Positions 24,431 through 32,061 of a stretch of 47,060 nucleotides of DNA are shown here, in pieces. The DNA comes from Aridibacter famidurans (GTDB taxonomy: Bacteria; Acidobacteriota; Blastocatellia; Pyrinomonadales; Pyrinomonadaceae). The notes beneath the pieces are model-generated. The model did not search any database. It saw nothing but the letters and a program-made list of their open reading frames with translations, and was not told the DNA's origin. The translations under genes and the position numbers were made by a program. Each line of letters opens with the position of its first letter. The stretch's first letter is position 1. The stretch spans positions 1-47,060 of the forward strand of contig JAGFIQ010000145.1 of NCBI GenBank assembly GCA_024103495.1, given 5' to 3'.

Positions 24431-27196
24431 CTATCTCCGTACCACAGAATCTATCAGATTGTCCCGGTCCGCGCGAGGAACACCCCTTTCGCGTATCTCT
24501 TCGAGCATTTTCTCGATCGCAGACCTCAATTCTGAAGTGTGTCGGCCATATGCCGTGCTTTTCTTTTTCGAATCGACGTTCGGCGGTTTGATCGGTTCGC
24601 CGAACCTGATCGTGACCTTGCCGGACCTGATCCTGTTCGATCCACGCCCCCAGACCTCGTAGAGACCGTCGAGCGCGACGGGTACGATCGGAAGTCCCAG
24701 CTCCGTGGAGAGTATCGACGCGCCGTCTTTGAACTTGTGAAGCCGTCCATCGAAGGTTCTCTCGCCTTCCGGATAGATATTAAGGATCTTTCCCCGCTTC
24801 AAACCTCCGGCTCCGGCTTTCATTGCTCTCAAGAGGTGCGTGTCGGGGTCGATCGGAACGATGTTCAGCAGCGAGGCCAGGTGCCGGGTGACAGGTCCCT
24901 CGAAGTATTCGCTGGCGCCCACGTGAAAGATGTCCTTCAAGACCGAATACGGATAGGTCGAACACACCACAAAGGCGTCAAGATAGCTCTGGTGATTGGG
25001 ACAGATCAGGTACGGCTTTTCCGTCTGCAGGTGCTGTCTTCCCTCAACCTTCAGCCGGAGGAAGATCCGGCAAAAAAGATAGAAGGCCTTCAAAACCGCG
25101 AATGCAAGGATTGAGAACAGCGTCCTTCTTCTAAGGATCGCACGCGTTTCAGGCTGAAGCTCGTCGACCGTTGTAAGGATCGTACCCCATTCCAGCCGCT
25201 CGCCTCCGCCCGCTCCGGGCGCCGGACCGCTCTCGGAAAGCAGAGCCACAACGTCGCGGACCTTTAATGCCGACGCGATCTCTTCGGCGTCGAACTCGCG
25301 TCCGCACGCCTGCTCGAGCCTTGCGAATACCTCGGCTCTCGCAAGCGAGTCGAGGCGCAGATCGATCTCGAGATTCATATCCGGATGGATCTCGGTATCG
25401 ACGATACCCTGAGCCGCGAGAGATTCCGCCGCGATGCGTCCTTCCGCGCCCGCCATCAACCGCGTGTCAGCTTCATCGAAATCCCACACACGGGTCGGCA
25501 CCGAAGCCGATTCGCTTCCGTCGCCGTTCGAGTACTCGGTCGCGAGTTCGAAACGCTTGATCTTGTTGGTGGCCGTACGCGGCAGAGGCTCTGTCCGGAC
25601 GATGTAGTCCCGGACCCTCTGATACTCAGGGAGGTCGCGACCCAGTCCGTCGAGATCGAAGCGGATCGCTTCCCGTGCGTTGGCGACGCCCTTTTTCTTC
25701 AAATAGTCAAAGTCAGGAACGGCGACGGCAACAAGCTTTTCGGCTCCCTGCCGGCCGATAGAGCTGTCAGATATCCCGATCACACAGATCTCGGCGACAA
25801 GCGGTGACTTGAGATACTGAACTTCGAGGTCTTCCGGGTGGACGTTCTTGCCGGAAGGAAGAACTATCACGTCTTTTGCCCTGCCCGTGATGTACAGGTG
25901 CCCGTCCCCGTCAAACCTCCCCAGGTCACCGCTCCGGAACCAGCCTTCGTCATCGAATGCTTCCCTCGTCGCTTCGGGATTTCGGTAATAGCCTTCGAAA
26001 ACCATCGGCCCGCGGATCAGCACTTCGCCTTCCTCGCCGTCCCCGTTCCCGGCGATCTTTACTTCGGCGCCAAGTACGGGCTTTCCGACCGATCCCACCC
26101 GATTGTCGTCGATCGGGGTCGCGGTTGCAGCGCCGGAGGTTTCGGTCAGACCGTAAGCCTGGAGGATCGTGAACCCGAGCCGATGAAAGTCCCTTGCTAC
26201 GTCTTCGTCGAACCGGGATCCCGCGGATATCGCGAGCCTCAATTCGCCGCCGAGAGAATCGTGAACCGGACGAAAGAAAAAGCGCCCGAGATTCCAGCCG
26301 ATCGTGTCCCGCAGGAAACCGTTCGTCTTGAGCAGGGAAGCGAAGATCCATCTCATTCCTCTGCCCTTCCGGCGAACCTCGTCGAAGATCTTCTTGTGGA
26401 TCAGATACCAGAGCCTCGGAACGCTCGCGAGGATCGTCATCCTGCTCTCTTTCATCGCCCGGGAAAGTTCTTCGGGCGTCAGCTCTTTCAGATATATCAC
26501 TTCGCATCCCTTGGTCGAAGCGATCCACAGCGCGGCGATCTGAAGATAAGCGTGGAACAGGGGCAGAAGGCTGAGGATGCGCTCTTCCGGCGATACCTCG
26601 AGGACCCGGTCGACGGCGTCAAGCTCGGCGCAAATGTTCGAATGCGAAAGTAAAACACCTTTCGGCCGACCGGTCGTCCCGGACGTGTAAATGAGGAGCG
26701 CATTGTCGGCCCCGGACGCGTCGGGCTCGAATGAGCCGTTCCCGGAGCTTCCGGCCCAGTCCTCGAATGTGTCTTCAGAACATACGGCTTCGGACCGCCA
26801 GACGACCTTCTGCACCGCTCGGCCGATCTTCTTTTCTATCTCGGGGAGCCGTTCCAGAGATGCCGCGGATGTGAAGACCAGCTTTGCTTCGGAATCCGAA
26901 AGGAAGTTCGATATCGTACCGGTTTCCCCGTGCGGATCGATCGGCACGCAGACAGCTTCGGCGTAGAGGATCGCCAGGTATGAAATGGCCCAGCAAGGGT
27001 GGTTCTCGCCGAAGACCGCGACGCGATCTCCTTTCGAAACTCCGGAGGCGCGCAGACGCCCTGCGACATTCCGAATCTCCCGGAACATGCGCTCGTACGT
27101 GTAGGTTTCTTCAGGAAGCCTGACGACGCGCATCGCGGTCCTTTCCGCGTGCTTTTCGCAGGAATCGGCAAGTCGCTGCAAGAAGGATCTGCTCAT
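24431..27196 (-). CDS. Acyl-CoA/ACP synthetase - ACP - PlsC acyltransferase fusion
   Basis: A 921-residue three-part enzyme. Adenylation domain: about 1-530, YTSGTTGRPKG at 170-180, QAYGLTETSG, GWFRSGDLG, GRAKDVIVLPSGKNV; activates a fatty acid like FadD or the ligase half of Aas. Carrier domain: about 575-660, with Ser617 in LRLDSLARAE as the phosphopantetheine site. PlsC-type acyltransferase: about 700-900, NHQSYLD at 734-740, YPEGERTF at 808-815. The layout suggests fatty acid is activated, held on the built-in carrier and transferred to a lysophospholipid. E. coli Aas has the opposite order and no carrier. Start at 27196 (MSRSFLQRLAD); 22 upstream codons are unlike the family. Ten bases separate it from the lipid-kinase gene. 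Confidence 0.88.
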   Translation of the reverse strand: MSRSFLQRLADSCEKHAERTAMRVVRLPEETYTYERMFREIRNVAGRLRASGVSKGDRVAVFGENHPCWAISYLAILYAEAVCVPIDPHGETGTISNFLSDSEAKLVFTSAASLERLPEIEKKIGRAVQKVVWRSEAVCSEDTFEDWAGSSGNGSFEPDASGADNALLIYTSGTTGRPKGVLLSHSNICAELDAVDRVLEVSPEERILSLLPLFHAYLQIAALWIASTKGCEVIYLKELTPEELSRAMKESRMTILASVPRLWYLIHKKIFDEVRRKGRGMRWIFASLLKTNGFLRDTIGWNLGRFFFRPVHDSLGGELRLAISAGSRFDEDVARDFHRLGFTILQAYGLTETSGAATATPIDDNRVGSVGKPVLGAEVKIAGNGDGEEGEVLIRGPMVFEGYYRNPEATREAFDDEGWFRSGDLGRFDGDGHLYITGRAKDVIVLPSGKNVHPEDLEVQYLKSPLVAEICVIGISDSSIGRQGAEKLVAVAVPDFDYLKKKGVANAREAIRFDLDGLGRDLPEYQRVRDYIVRTEPLPRTATNKIKRFELATEYSNGDGSESASVPTRVWDFDEADTRLMAGAEGRIAAESLAAQGIVDTEIHPDMNLEIDLRLDSLARAEVFARLEQACGREFDAEEIASALKVRDVVALLSESGPAPGAGGGERLEWGTILTTVDELQPETRAILRRRTLFSILAFAVLKAFYLFCRIFLRLKVEGRQHLQTEKPYLICPNHQSYLDAFVVCSTYPYSVLKDIFHVGASEYFEGPVTRHLASLLNIVPIDPDTHLLRAMKAGAGGLKRGKILNIYPEGERTFDGRLHKFKDGASILSTELGLPIVPVALDGLYEVWGRGSNRIRSGKVTIRFGEPIKPPNVDSKKKSTAYGRHTSELRSAIEKMLEEIRERGVPRADRDNLIDSVVRR

Positions 27197-27206
27197 CGTC
27201 GCGGGG

Positions 27207-28250
27207 TCAGGGCTTTTCGGGAGCGGGTACGCGCAGTTTGATCGCTTTCGGAACGACTTCAAACACAGCCGGAAGACGGCCCGGGATCTCGCCGTCGGTT
27301 TCGAGATCGATGGATTCCGAGGGATTGGCGGGCGAGACTTCGATTCTCCTCACGAGCCGGCTTTTAACCTCCGGCATTGCAATGTGCGAGCCGCTGTAAA
27401 GCTTGTAACTATTGAGGAGGATCCTGAGAGTGGTCAGGTCGCCGATATTCACGAGATCGAGCAGTCCGTCATCGATCTTTGCGTCAGGTGCGATCTGCAT
27501 TCCGCCTCCGAAGAATCTCGCGTTGCAGATGCAGAAATTGAGGGTCGCCAGTTTTCCCGGCGGTTCGTCGTCCACCGCCACGTTGACGATCTTGAATTCC
27601 GGGTCCAGCACCTCCTGAAGTGTCGAAAGCGCGAATTTCGTCTTGCCGCGGACGGTCTCGTTCGGGATCCACGAAAAACTGCCTTTCCGCTTCACTCGGT
27701 CATTGATCGATGCGCTCAGGCCGAACGAAGCGACATTCAGAAAATACCTCTCGACCGGCCGGCCTTCGAAGTCTGAGAATATCGCCTTCCCAACGTCGAT
27801 CTCGCGTGTCACACCGTCCCGAAGCTGTCGGGCGGCTTCCCTTGGGGTCGATGAGATCCCGAGAGATCTTCGGAGATCGCCGCCTGTTCCTGCGGGCACT
27901 ATGCCCATCGTGACGTCTTCTCCCGAAAGGATTATCCCGTTCGCGACCTCGTTGATCGTTCCGTCGCCTCCGCACGCGATGATGTACCTGCGTCCCGAAG
28001 CGATGAACCGTTGGGCGATCTCGGTCCCGTCGCCGGGTTTCTTTGTCAGCGCGACAGTATAAGCCCCGAAATGCGACCGCAGATCTGAGGCGATCTCCGA
28101 CCAGCGCGTCTGCGTCGAGCCTCCGGCGGATTTCGGGTTAACGATGACCAGAGGCAGACCGCTGCCCGGATCGACTGATGAAGAGGTTTTTCCTGAATTC
28201 TGCAATGCTGGCTTAGTGATCGACGAAACGAAAGTCCTGGGGCCGGTCAT
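27207..28250 (-). CDS. Diacylglycerol-kinase-family lipid kinase
   Basis: A 347-residue cytosolic enzyme of the DAGK/YegS/sphingosine-kinase superfamily. PLVIVNPKSAGG marks the N-terminal domain, CGGDGTINEVANG the catalytic nucleotide-binding loop, and GIVPAGTGGDLRRSLGI the family's third motif (usually PxGTGNDFAR; here Gly-Asp after GTG). The C-terminal beta-sandwich includes NFCICNARFFGGGMQIAPDA. It phosphorylates a lipid alcohol, diacylglycerol being the likeliest, producing phosphatidate-type lipid, which suits its place beside two acyltransferases. Two in-frame ATGs are possible (28268, 28250), and I use the second; about 30 residues before the first motif are low-complexity. Confidence 0.88.
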   Translation of the reverse strand: MTGPRTFVSSITKPALQNSGKTSSSVDPGSGLPLVIVNPKSAGGSTQTRWSEIASDLRSHFGAYTVALTKKPGDGTEIAQRFIASGRRYIIACGGDGTINEVANGIILSGEDVTMGIVPAGTGGDLRRSLGISSTPREAARQLRDGVTREIDVGKAIFSDFEGRPVERYFLNVASFGLSASINDRVKRKGSFSWIPNETVRGKTKFALSTLQEVLDPEFKIVNVAVDDEPPGKLATLNFCICNARFFGGGMQIAPDAKIDDGLLDLVNIGDLTTLRILLNSYKLYSGSHIAMPEVKSRLVRRIEVSPANPSESIDLETDGEIPGRLPAVFEVVPKAIKLRVPAPEKP

Positions 28251-28500
28251 TCGCCCGGCACGCCGCAAGCGCGAAATGTTCGTCAGAACCGCCGAAAAAG
28301 CGCGAGGTCAAGCCCGACGCGGCGTAATTTCGTGTGTAACCTTTTTTTAACGTTTAGTCAAAAGGGAGAAGAGAAGAGAGGAGAAGGACCGGGGACATCA
28401 GAAGGACTGAGATGAAAGGACTGAGGACATAGGAAGGACGGAGATGAAAGGACTGAGGACTGAGAGAAGAACTTGACAGTCGGTCAAGAGTTCGACAACC
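28251..28500. other. Spacer with purine-rich direct repeats
   Basis: Gene-free stretch upstream of the lipid kinase. Bases 28360-28400 are purine-rich (GAGAAGAG-like), leading into a 32-base tandem repeat and then the heptamer array. A promoter for the kinase gene would have to lie in 28270-28360, where an AT-rich patch occurs around 28340-28352, but I cannot assign hexamers. Confidence 0.4.
28401..28464. repeat. 32-base direct tandem repeat
   Basis: Two copies, 28401-28432 and 28433-28464, match at all but a few positions. Each contains GGACTGAGGAC, which is the reverse complement of the heptamer array that starts 36 bases further on. Array and repeat thus form an inverted pair that could fold. 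Confidence 0.75.
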
Positions 28501-28608
28501 TCCTCAGTCCTCAGTCCTCAGTCCTCAGTCCTCAGTCCTCAGTCCTCAGTCCTCAGTCCTCAGTCCTCAGTCCTCAGTCCTCAGTCCTCAGTCCTCAGTC
28601 CTCAGTCC
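28501..28608. repeat. Perfect heptamer tandem array (TCCTCAG)n
   Basis: 108 bases of an unbroken 7-base unit, 15.4 copies, with no mismatch. It overlaps the 3' end of the acyltransferase gene and supplies that gene's last six codons and its stop. On the minus strand every frame meets TGA within seven codons; on the plus strand all frames are open and read LSPQSSV. Heptamer arrays of this sort are known in heterocystous cyanobacteria as STRR sequences. The perfect match between units implies recent expansion. Confidence 0.95.
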
Positions 28609-29463
28609 CTTCCATTCCCTATCCCTTTCGCCCAGTTCGGCGATCTTCTCCATCAGGTGGTCTGCGAGAAGCTTGTGTGTCCTGAGGGAGTTCCGCTCTG
28701 AGTGGAAGTCAGATAGGTCGAGTTCTTCGCCGAACCATATGCGAACTTTCTCGCCTCCGGTCCAGTTCCCGAGAATCTGTTTTGGAAGGTCGTTTCCGAG
28801 CCCTGCTATAAACACCGGTATCACCTGCGGTCTCGCTTCCATTATCACCTTTCCGACTCCCGGTTGTGCAGGCAAGAACGAATAAGGGTCGTCGGAGACA
28901 TTGCGTTTTCCTTCGGGATGAAATCCGATCAAGTGCGCTTCTCCTTCCGAACAGATCTGGATGAGCCGTCTAAGCGAGTATTTATCGAATTCGCGCTTGC
29001 GCGCCTCGCCCGCCTCTCGGAAGAAAGGAGGGTACATCGACCACCAGCCCATCACGAGGTTCACGAACCAGCCGACCGGATTGTCGTAAAAGAACCTTGC
29101 GCGAACGGGAAAATAGAGGCTCACGGGACGGGTCGTCTGCCTGAAGATCACGCTCGAGACCACGTACATGTCAAAAAACGAGCGATGGTTAGCCACCAGC
29201 AACAACGGCCTTGCCGTTTCGCTGTTCTCGACGTGTTCGATCCCGAACACGTTCATAAGATTATATGTGCTGATCTTGATCCAGAGCGATCCGATGTGCC
29301 TCTGGCAAAATGTCCAGAATCTCTTCCATCTGCCGAGGTTCATCCGGTGGGTAAGCCGGAAACCGGCGCGCTCGGTCGTGCCGAGCAGGGAAAGCTCCTC
29401 TTCGGTCGGGAACATCGGAGCTGCAAGAGCTCTTTCGGGACTTTTTTGGATCTGTTCTGACAC
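28588..29463 (-). CDS. PlsC-like glycerophospholipid acyltransferase
   Basis: A 291-residue LPLAT-family acyltransferase. NHRSFFD (about 91-97) carries the catalytic His-x4-Asp, and FHPEGKRN (about 184-191) the substrate-phosphate Glu-Gly motif. A hydrophobic patch at about 130-150 (NPVGWFVNLVMGWWSMY) suggests membrane association. It probably acylates lysophosphatidate or a related lysolipid. The last six residues (GLRTED) and the stop come from the heptamer array, so the C-terminus has been redefined by repeat DNA; the catalytic core ends well before this. First gene of the phospholipid cluster on this strand. Confidence 0.85.
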   Translation of the reverse strand: MSEQIQKSPERALAAPMFPTEEELSLLGTTERAGFRLTHRMNLGRWKRFWTFCQRHIGSLWIKISTYNLMNVFGIEHVENSETARPLLLVANHRSFFDMYVVSSVIFRQTTRPVSLYFPVRARFFYDNPVGWFVNLVMGWWSMYPPFFREAGEARKREFDKYSLRRLIQICSEGEAHLIGFHPEGKRNVSDDPYSFLPAQPGVGKVIMEARPQVIPVFIAGLGNDLPKQILGNWTGGEKVRIWFGEELDLSDFHSERNSLRTHKLLADHLMEKIAELGERDREWKGLRTED

Positions 29464-29508
29464 CTGGCAAGCTTATGCGCCGGTCCGCACGGCCGCAAAA
29501 GCCCAATT

Positions 29509-30639
29509 TTACACGAATATTCGGCCTACGAACCGGCCGCTGAGGAATTCTCCCGGGTCGATCGCGCTCTGCAGCACCACGCCCTTGTATTTGCCGGAAA
29601 GAAGCATCATCGCCGCTTCGCACAACGGCGCCGCGGTCGTGGTCTGTATCGCCCTCAAACGGTGGCCATTGATCTCCAGGGGATTCACGAAGAATGCCTT
29701 CTCGAGAAGTCTTCTGACGCCCCCCGAATCGAAGCCTTCGACCGACGCGTGCGCAAGTACGAAATCGTCCTCGACTGCCGGGATCTCCCTGACGAAGCGC
29801 TCAAGCACCTTGCGGGGAAGGTCCGCGTCGTTGGCGAAGTCGTGGATCACACCGGAAGCCCAGTCGAAATGTCCCACGTGTCGAAGGGTCTTGTAGTCCA
29901 GCGTCCTAGCTCTCGAAGCGAAGTGCTCGGGAAGGTCAGCGGCGCCTCCGGAGGTCAGGTCGGCCTCGAACCTGCGACCGCCGATGACGATCTGCTCGCG
30001 TTCCGAAAGCGCGGGAAGCTCCGTGATGCGGTGGTCACGCACGACTCGGGAGTTCTTCACGTATTCGGTTGCGACGCCGATCGGAGACCAGGTAAACCCG
30101 TAAAAATGAGGCGCGTGCGCGTGGGCGGTCAAAGCGCCCACCTTCATCGCGATCTTTTCCACGTTCGTGTTCCCGAACTCTTCGACGAACCTGTTGTAAA
30201 GCGAGACCGCGAGGACGTTGATGAATCCGGGCGCGAGCCCCGTCTGGAGGATAAAACCGGTTTCGGTGTCTTTGGCGAGGTCGATGATCTTATCGGTTTC
30301 CGCTACGTACTCGGTCAGGTTCGCGTAGTGCATCCCGTGATCTCTGGCGAATGCGGCCAGGCGCGGCGCTTCGCCTCCGGGCGCGCAATCGAGAAGCACG
30401 TTGCATTCGTCGAAGGCCGAGCGCATTTCATCGGTCGTTTCACCTGCGGGCATAAGTACCAGGTTGATCCCCGATCCGCTTTGCGACCCGTCCGCGACGA
30501 AGCGGTGGGCGTCTTCGAGCTGTTCCTTTGAAACGTCGCCGAGAAAAAGCTCGACATCCGAATCCGACCATGCCCTGAGCAGAACCGCCGCCGCGCGCCC
30601 GATCCCGCCTGTACCGGCGATGAACATCCTGTTAGCCAT
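29509..30639 (-). CDS. Saccharopine-dehydrogenase-like NAD(P)-dependent protein
   Basis: A 376-residue oxidoreductase-type protein. The N-terminal Rossmann motif is FIAGTGGIGRAAA (6-18), followed by LFLGDVSKEQ, where the Asp at the end of the second strand suggests NAD preference. NVLLDCAPGGEAPRLA and MHYANLTEY resemble the saccharopine/lysine dehydrogenase and carboxynorspermidine synthase families. ILQTGLAPGFINVLA begins the second domain. The exact substrate cannot be assigned, and lysine-pathway genes are absent. It is 45 bases upstream of the PlsC-like gene on the same strand and may share its transcript. Start: the first ATG gives the Rossmann motif at the normal distance. Confidence 0.78.
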   Translation of the reverse strand: MANRMFIAGTGGIGRAAAVLLRAWSDSDVELFLGDVSKEQLEDAHRFVADGSQSGSGINLVLMPAGETTDEMRSAFDECNVLLDCAPGGEAPRLAAFARDHGMHYANLTEYVAETDKIIDLAKDTETGFILQTGLAPGFINVLAVSLYNRFVEEFGNTNVEKIAMKVGALTAHAHAPHFYGFTWSPIGVATEYVKNSRVVRDHRITELPALSEREQIVIGGRRFEADLTSGGAADLPEHFASRARTLDYKTLRHVGHFDWASGVIHDFANDADLPRKVLERFVREIPAVEDDFVLAHASVEGFDSGGVRRLLEKAFFVNPLEINGHRLRAIQTTTAAPLCEAAMMLLSGKYKGVVLQSAIDPGEFLSGRFVGRIFV

Positions 30640-30685
30640 AAGTGCAAGATTTCAACACACTTGCGGCGCAGGTTCAAACGGACAC

Positions 30686-30711
30686 AAAAAGGCCCGCCGT
30701 CGCCGGCGGGC
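30686..30711 (-). terminator. Intrinsic terminator after the WD40-blade ORF
   Basis: GCCCGCC (30692-30698) pairs with GGCGGGC (30705-30711), a perfect 7-base GC stem. On the minus strand the next bases are CTTTTTG. It lies 46 bases past the stop at 30758 and supports transcription of that small ORF. Confidence 0.8.
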
Positions 30712-30757
30712 TGATCGTTGACTTCACTGCTCTGGAGTTACCCCTTGTTCGCTGTTC

Positions 30758-30982
30758 TTATGAGATTCTGACGCTGCCGTCGCGGTTGAAGGGGCCAAGA
30801 TTGAGAACTATGCGATCTTGCTCCATTTCATCCGCTTTCTCGTAAAGCTCGACGCCGTTTACCGTGTCCCATATCCTGATCGAGTCGTCCGAAACGCTGA
30901 TCACCACGCTTGCTTCGAAGCTAACGAACATCGAGTTCACCTTGTCCGAATGGGCCGCTCTTAAATTCTTCAGTTTGTTCAT
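30758..30982 (-). CDS. Short ORF encoding a single WD40-like blade
   Basis: A 74-residue ORF. Residues about 8-50 read as one WD40 repeat: AHSDKVNSMFVSFEASVVIS, then SDDSIRIWDTVNGVELYE, with the closing Ile-Trp-Asp in place. A functional propeller needs six to eight blades, so this is either a remnant of a longer gene or a small protein that assembles with others. AAGGAGG eight bases before the ATG and a strong terminator behind the stop favour an expressed gene. No further blades are seen on either side. Confidence 0.55.
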   Translation of the reverse strand: MNKLKNLRAAHSDKVNSMFVSFEASVVISVSDDSIRIWDTVNGVELYEKADEMEQDRIVLNLGPFNRDGSVRIS

Positions 30983-31169
30983 CTTGTGCCTCCTTACTTA
31001 TGACGGTGCCTCGAACGGTACGATGCCGGTTGCTTGCATTCGTCGCGTCAAGAAATGTAAAGAGCCGCTAAAACATCAGACGGAACCGAATCCGTATATG
31101 TTCCGGAGACCTTTGAAGAGTGGAGTTTTGCGGAAGATCGTGAAATTTTCGAGAGGGATCGGTGGGAGC

Positions 31170-31394
31170 CTACTTGTCGAAGAAATCGTCCGGAAGATGC
31201 TCGCCGTAGGTGCGGAAGTATAGCTGGCGCTTTTTCTCCTGCTCGGAGAGGTGTTTGGGTAGGGAGGCAAGTATGGCGGCCCTGGTGTTCCTAAACAAGG
31301 AGGCCGCGAATCGAGCCCGCTCTTGCGGTGAACGAGCCATCCACAGGCGAAGCTGAAGCCGATAGATCTCAGGAGATGTGTCTTTCGGGATCAT
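31170..31394 (-). CDS. Small charged protein paired with the nucleotidyltransferase
   Basis: A 74-residue helical, basic protein (SPEIYRLQLRLWMARSPQER, then YFRTYGEHLPDDFFDK). The pattern S-P-E...R-S-P-Q-E-R...R-x-Y-G-x-x-L resembles small proteins encoded next to nucleotidyltransferases, some described as Rv0078B-related antitoxins; this resemblance is from memory. Its ATG lies inside the end of the nucleotidyltransferase gene (26-base overlap), so the two are translationally linked. It may neutralise or target the enzyme. Not verified by search. Confidence 0.6.
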   Translation of the reverse strand: MIPKDTSPEIYRLQLRLWMARSPQERARFAASLFRNTRAAILASLPKHLSEQEKKRQLYFRTYGEHLPDDFFDK

Positions 31395-31956
31395 CTTGCT
31401 GACTAAACTCGAACAGTTCCTTCAATAAGCCATCAACGCCCAGGCTCTCCGCCCAAGTGTTCACGTATTCGGTGTCGAAATCGGTTATAAGCATTCCCAC
31501 GATATCACGCTTCTGTCTATCGGAGTCGCTCTCTTTCGCCCATTGGAGTTTGGATAAGATCAGGTCTTCTTTGGAGATAATCGAAACTTCGAGTTCTCCT
31601 GCATAGTCGACCCTACGCCTGCGCGAAAATGCCGTTCTCGCGAACTCCCCCTGTTTCAAAACAACGCAGTCGATCTTTACGATCGTTTCCTGTTCTATAG
31701 CATTGAACATCTTGCGTTCCCGGACCGCCCTCTTCATCGCGGTGGGAGGGAAATAATAATCATCCTGAAATTCTTCCGAGAAGTCCTTAAGGCGGCTTTC
31801 CTCGAGATCTATTACGACGTCAATATCCACCGTCGTTCTGGGCATTGCATAATGCACAAGTGCCATCGAGCCGGTAAGCATGTACTCGATCCCCAGTTTG
31901 TCCAAGCGGGACGTGAAGTCGTTGAGGATCGCCAGTTGGTCGCGTTCGAAAGTCAT
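31369..31956 (-). CDS. Pol-beta-fold nucleotidyltransferase (putative toxin-antitoxin type)
   Basis: A 195-residue nucleotidyltransferase. The fold signature is present: GS at 29-30 (LTGSMALVHY), D-x-D at Asp44/Asp46 (TVDIDVVID) and a third carboxylate at Asp96 (VKIDCVVL). The C-terminal half is helical (ISKEDLILSKLQWAKESDSD), a layout shared by AbiEii/MNT-type toxins and related small nucleotidyltransferases, which transfer nucleotides to tRNA, proteins or small molecules. All three acidic residues are intact, so activity is expected. It overlaps the downstream small ORF by 26 bases. The patch around it looks plainer in composition than neighbouring genes, consistent with recent acquisition. 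Confidence 0.75.
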   Translation of the reverse strand: MTFERDQLAILNDFTSRLDKLGIEYMLTGSMALVHYAMPRTTVDIDVVIDLEESRLKDFSEEFQDDYYFPPTAMKRAVRERKMFNAIEQETIVKIDCVVLKQGEFARTAFSRRRRVDYAGELEVSIISKEDLILSKLQWAKESDSDRQKRDIVGMLITDFDTEYVNTWAESLGVDGLLKELFEFSQQDDPERHIS

Positions 31957-32061
31957 GGACTAAGACAAGCAGTGTGAATCTTATTCCTGACTACCGAGGC
32001 CGTCAAGACATTGAATCGGCCAGCGAAACCGCAACCAAAGAATGCAACAGGTGACGAACAG

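Noticed and set aside
28401..28608. CRISPR array
   Set aside because: Units are contiguous seven- and 32-base repeats without variable spacers, and no cas gene is present.
28473..28685. ORF encoding LSPQSSV repeats
   Set aside because: Open only because the heptamer unit has no stop on that strand; it overlaps the real acyltransferase gene.
30758..31956. Complete defence island
   Set aside because: Only a nucleotidyltransferase pair and a WD40 fragment are present; there is no nuclease, helicase or other effector gene.
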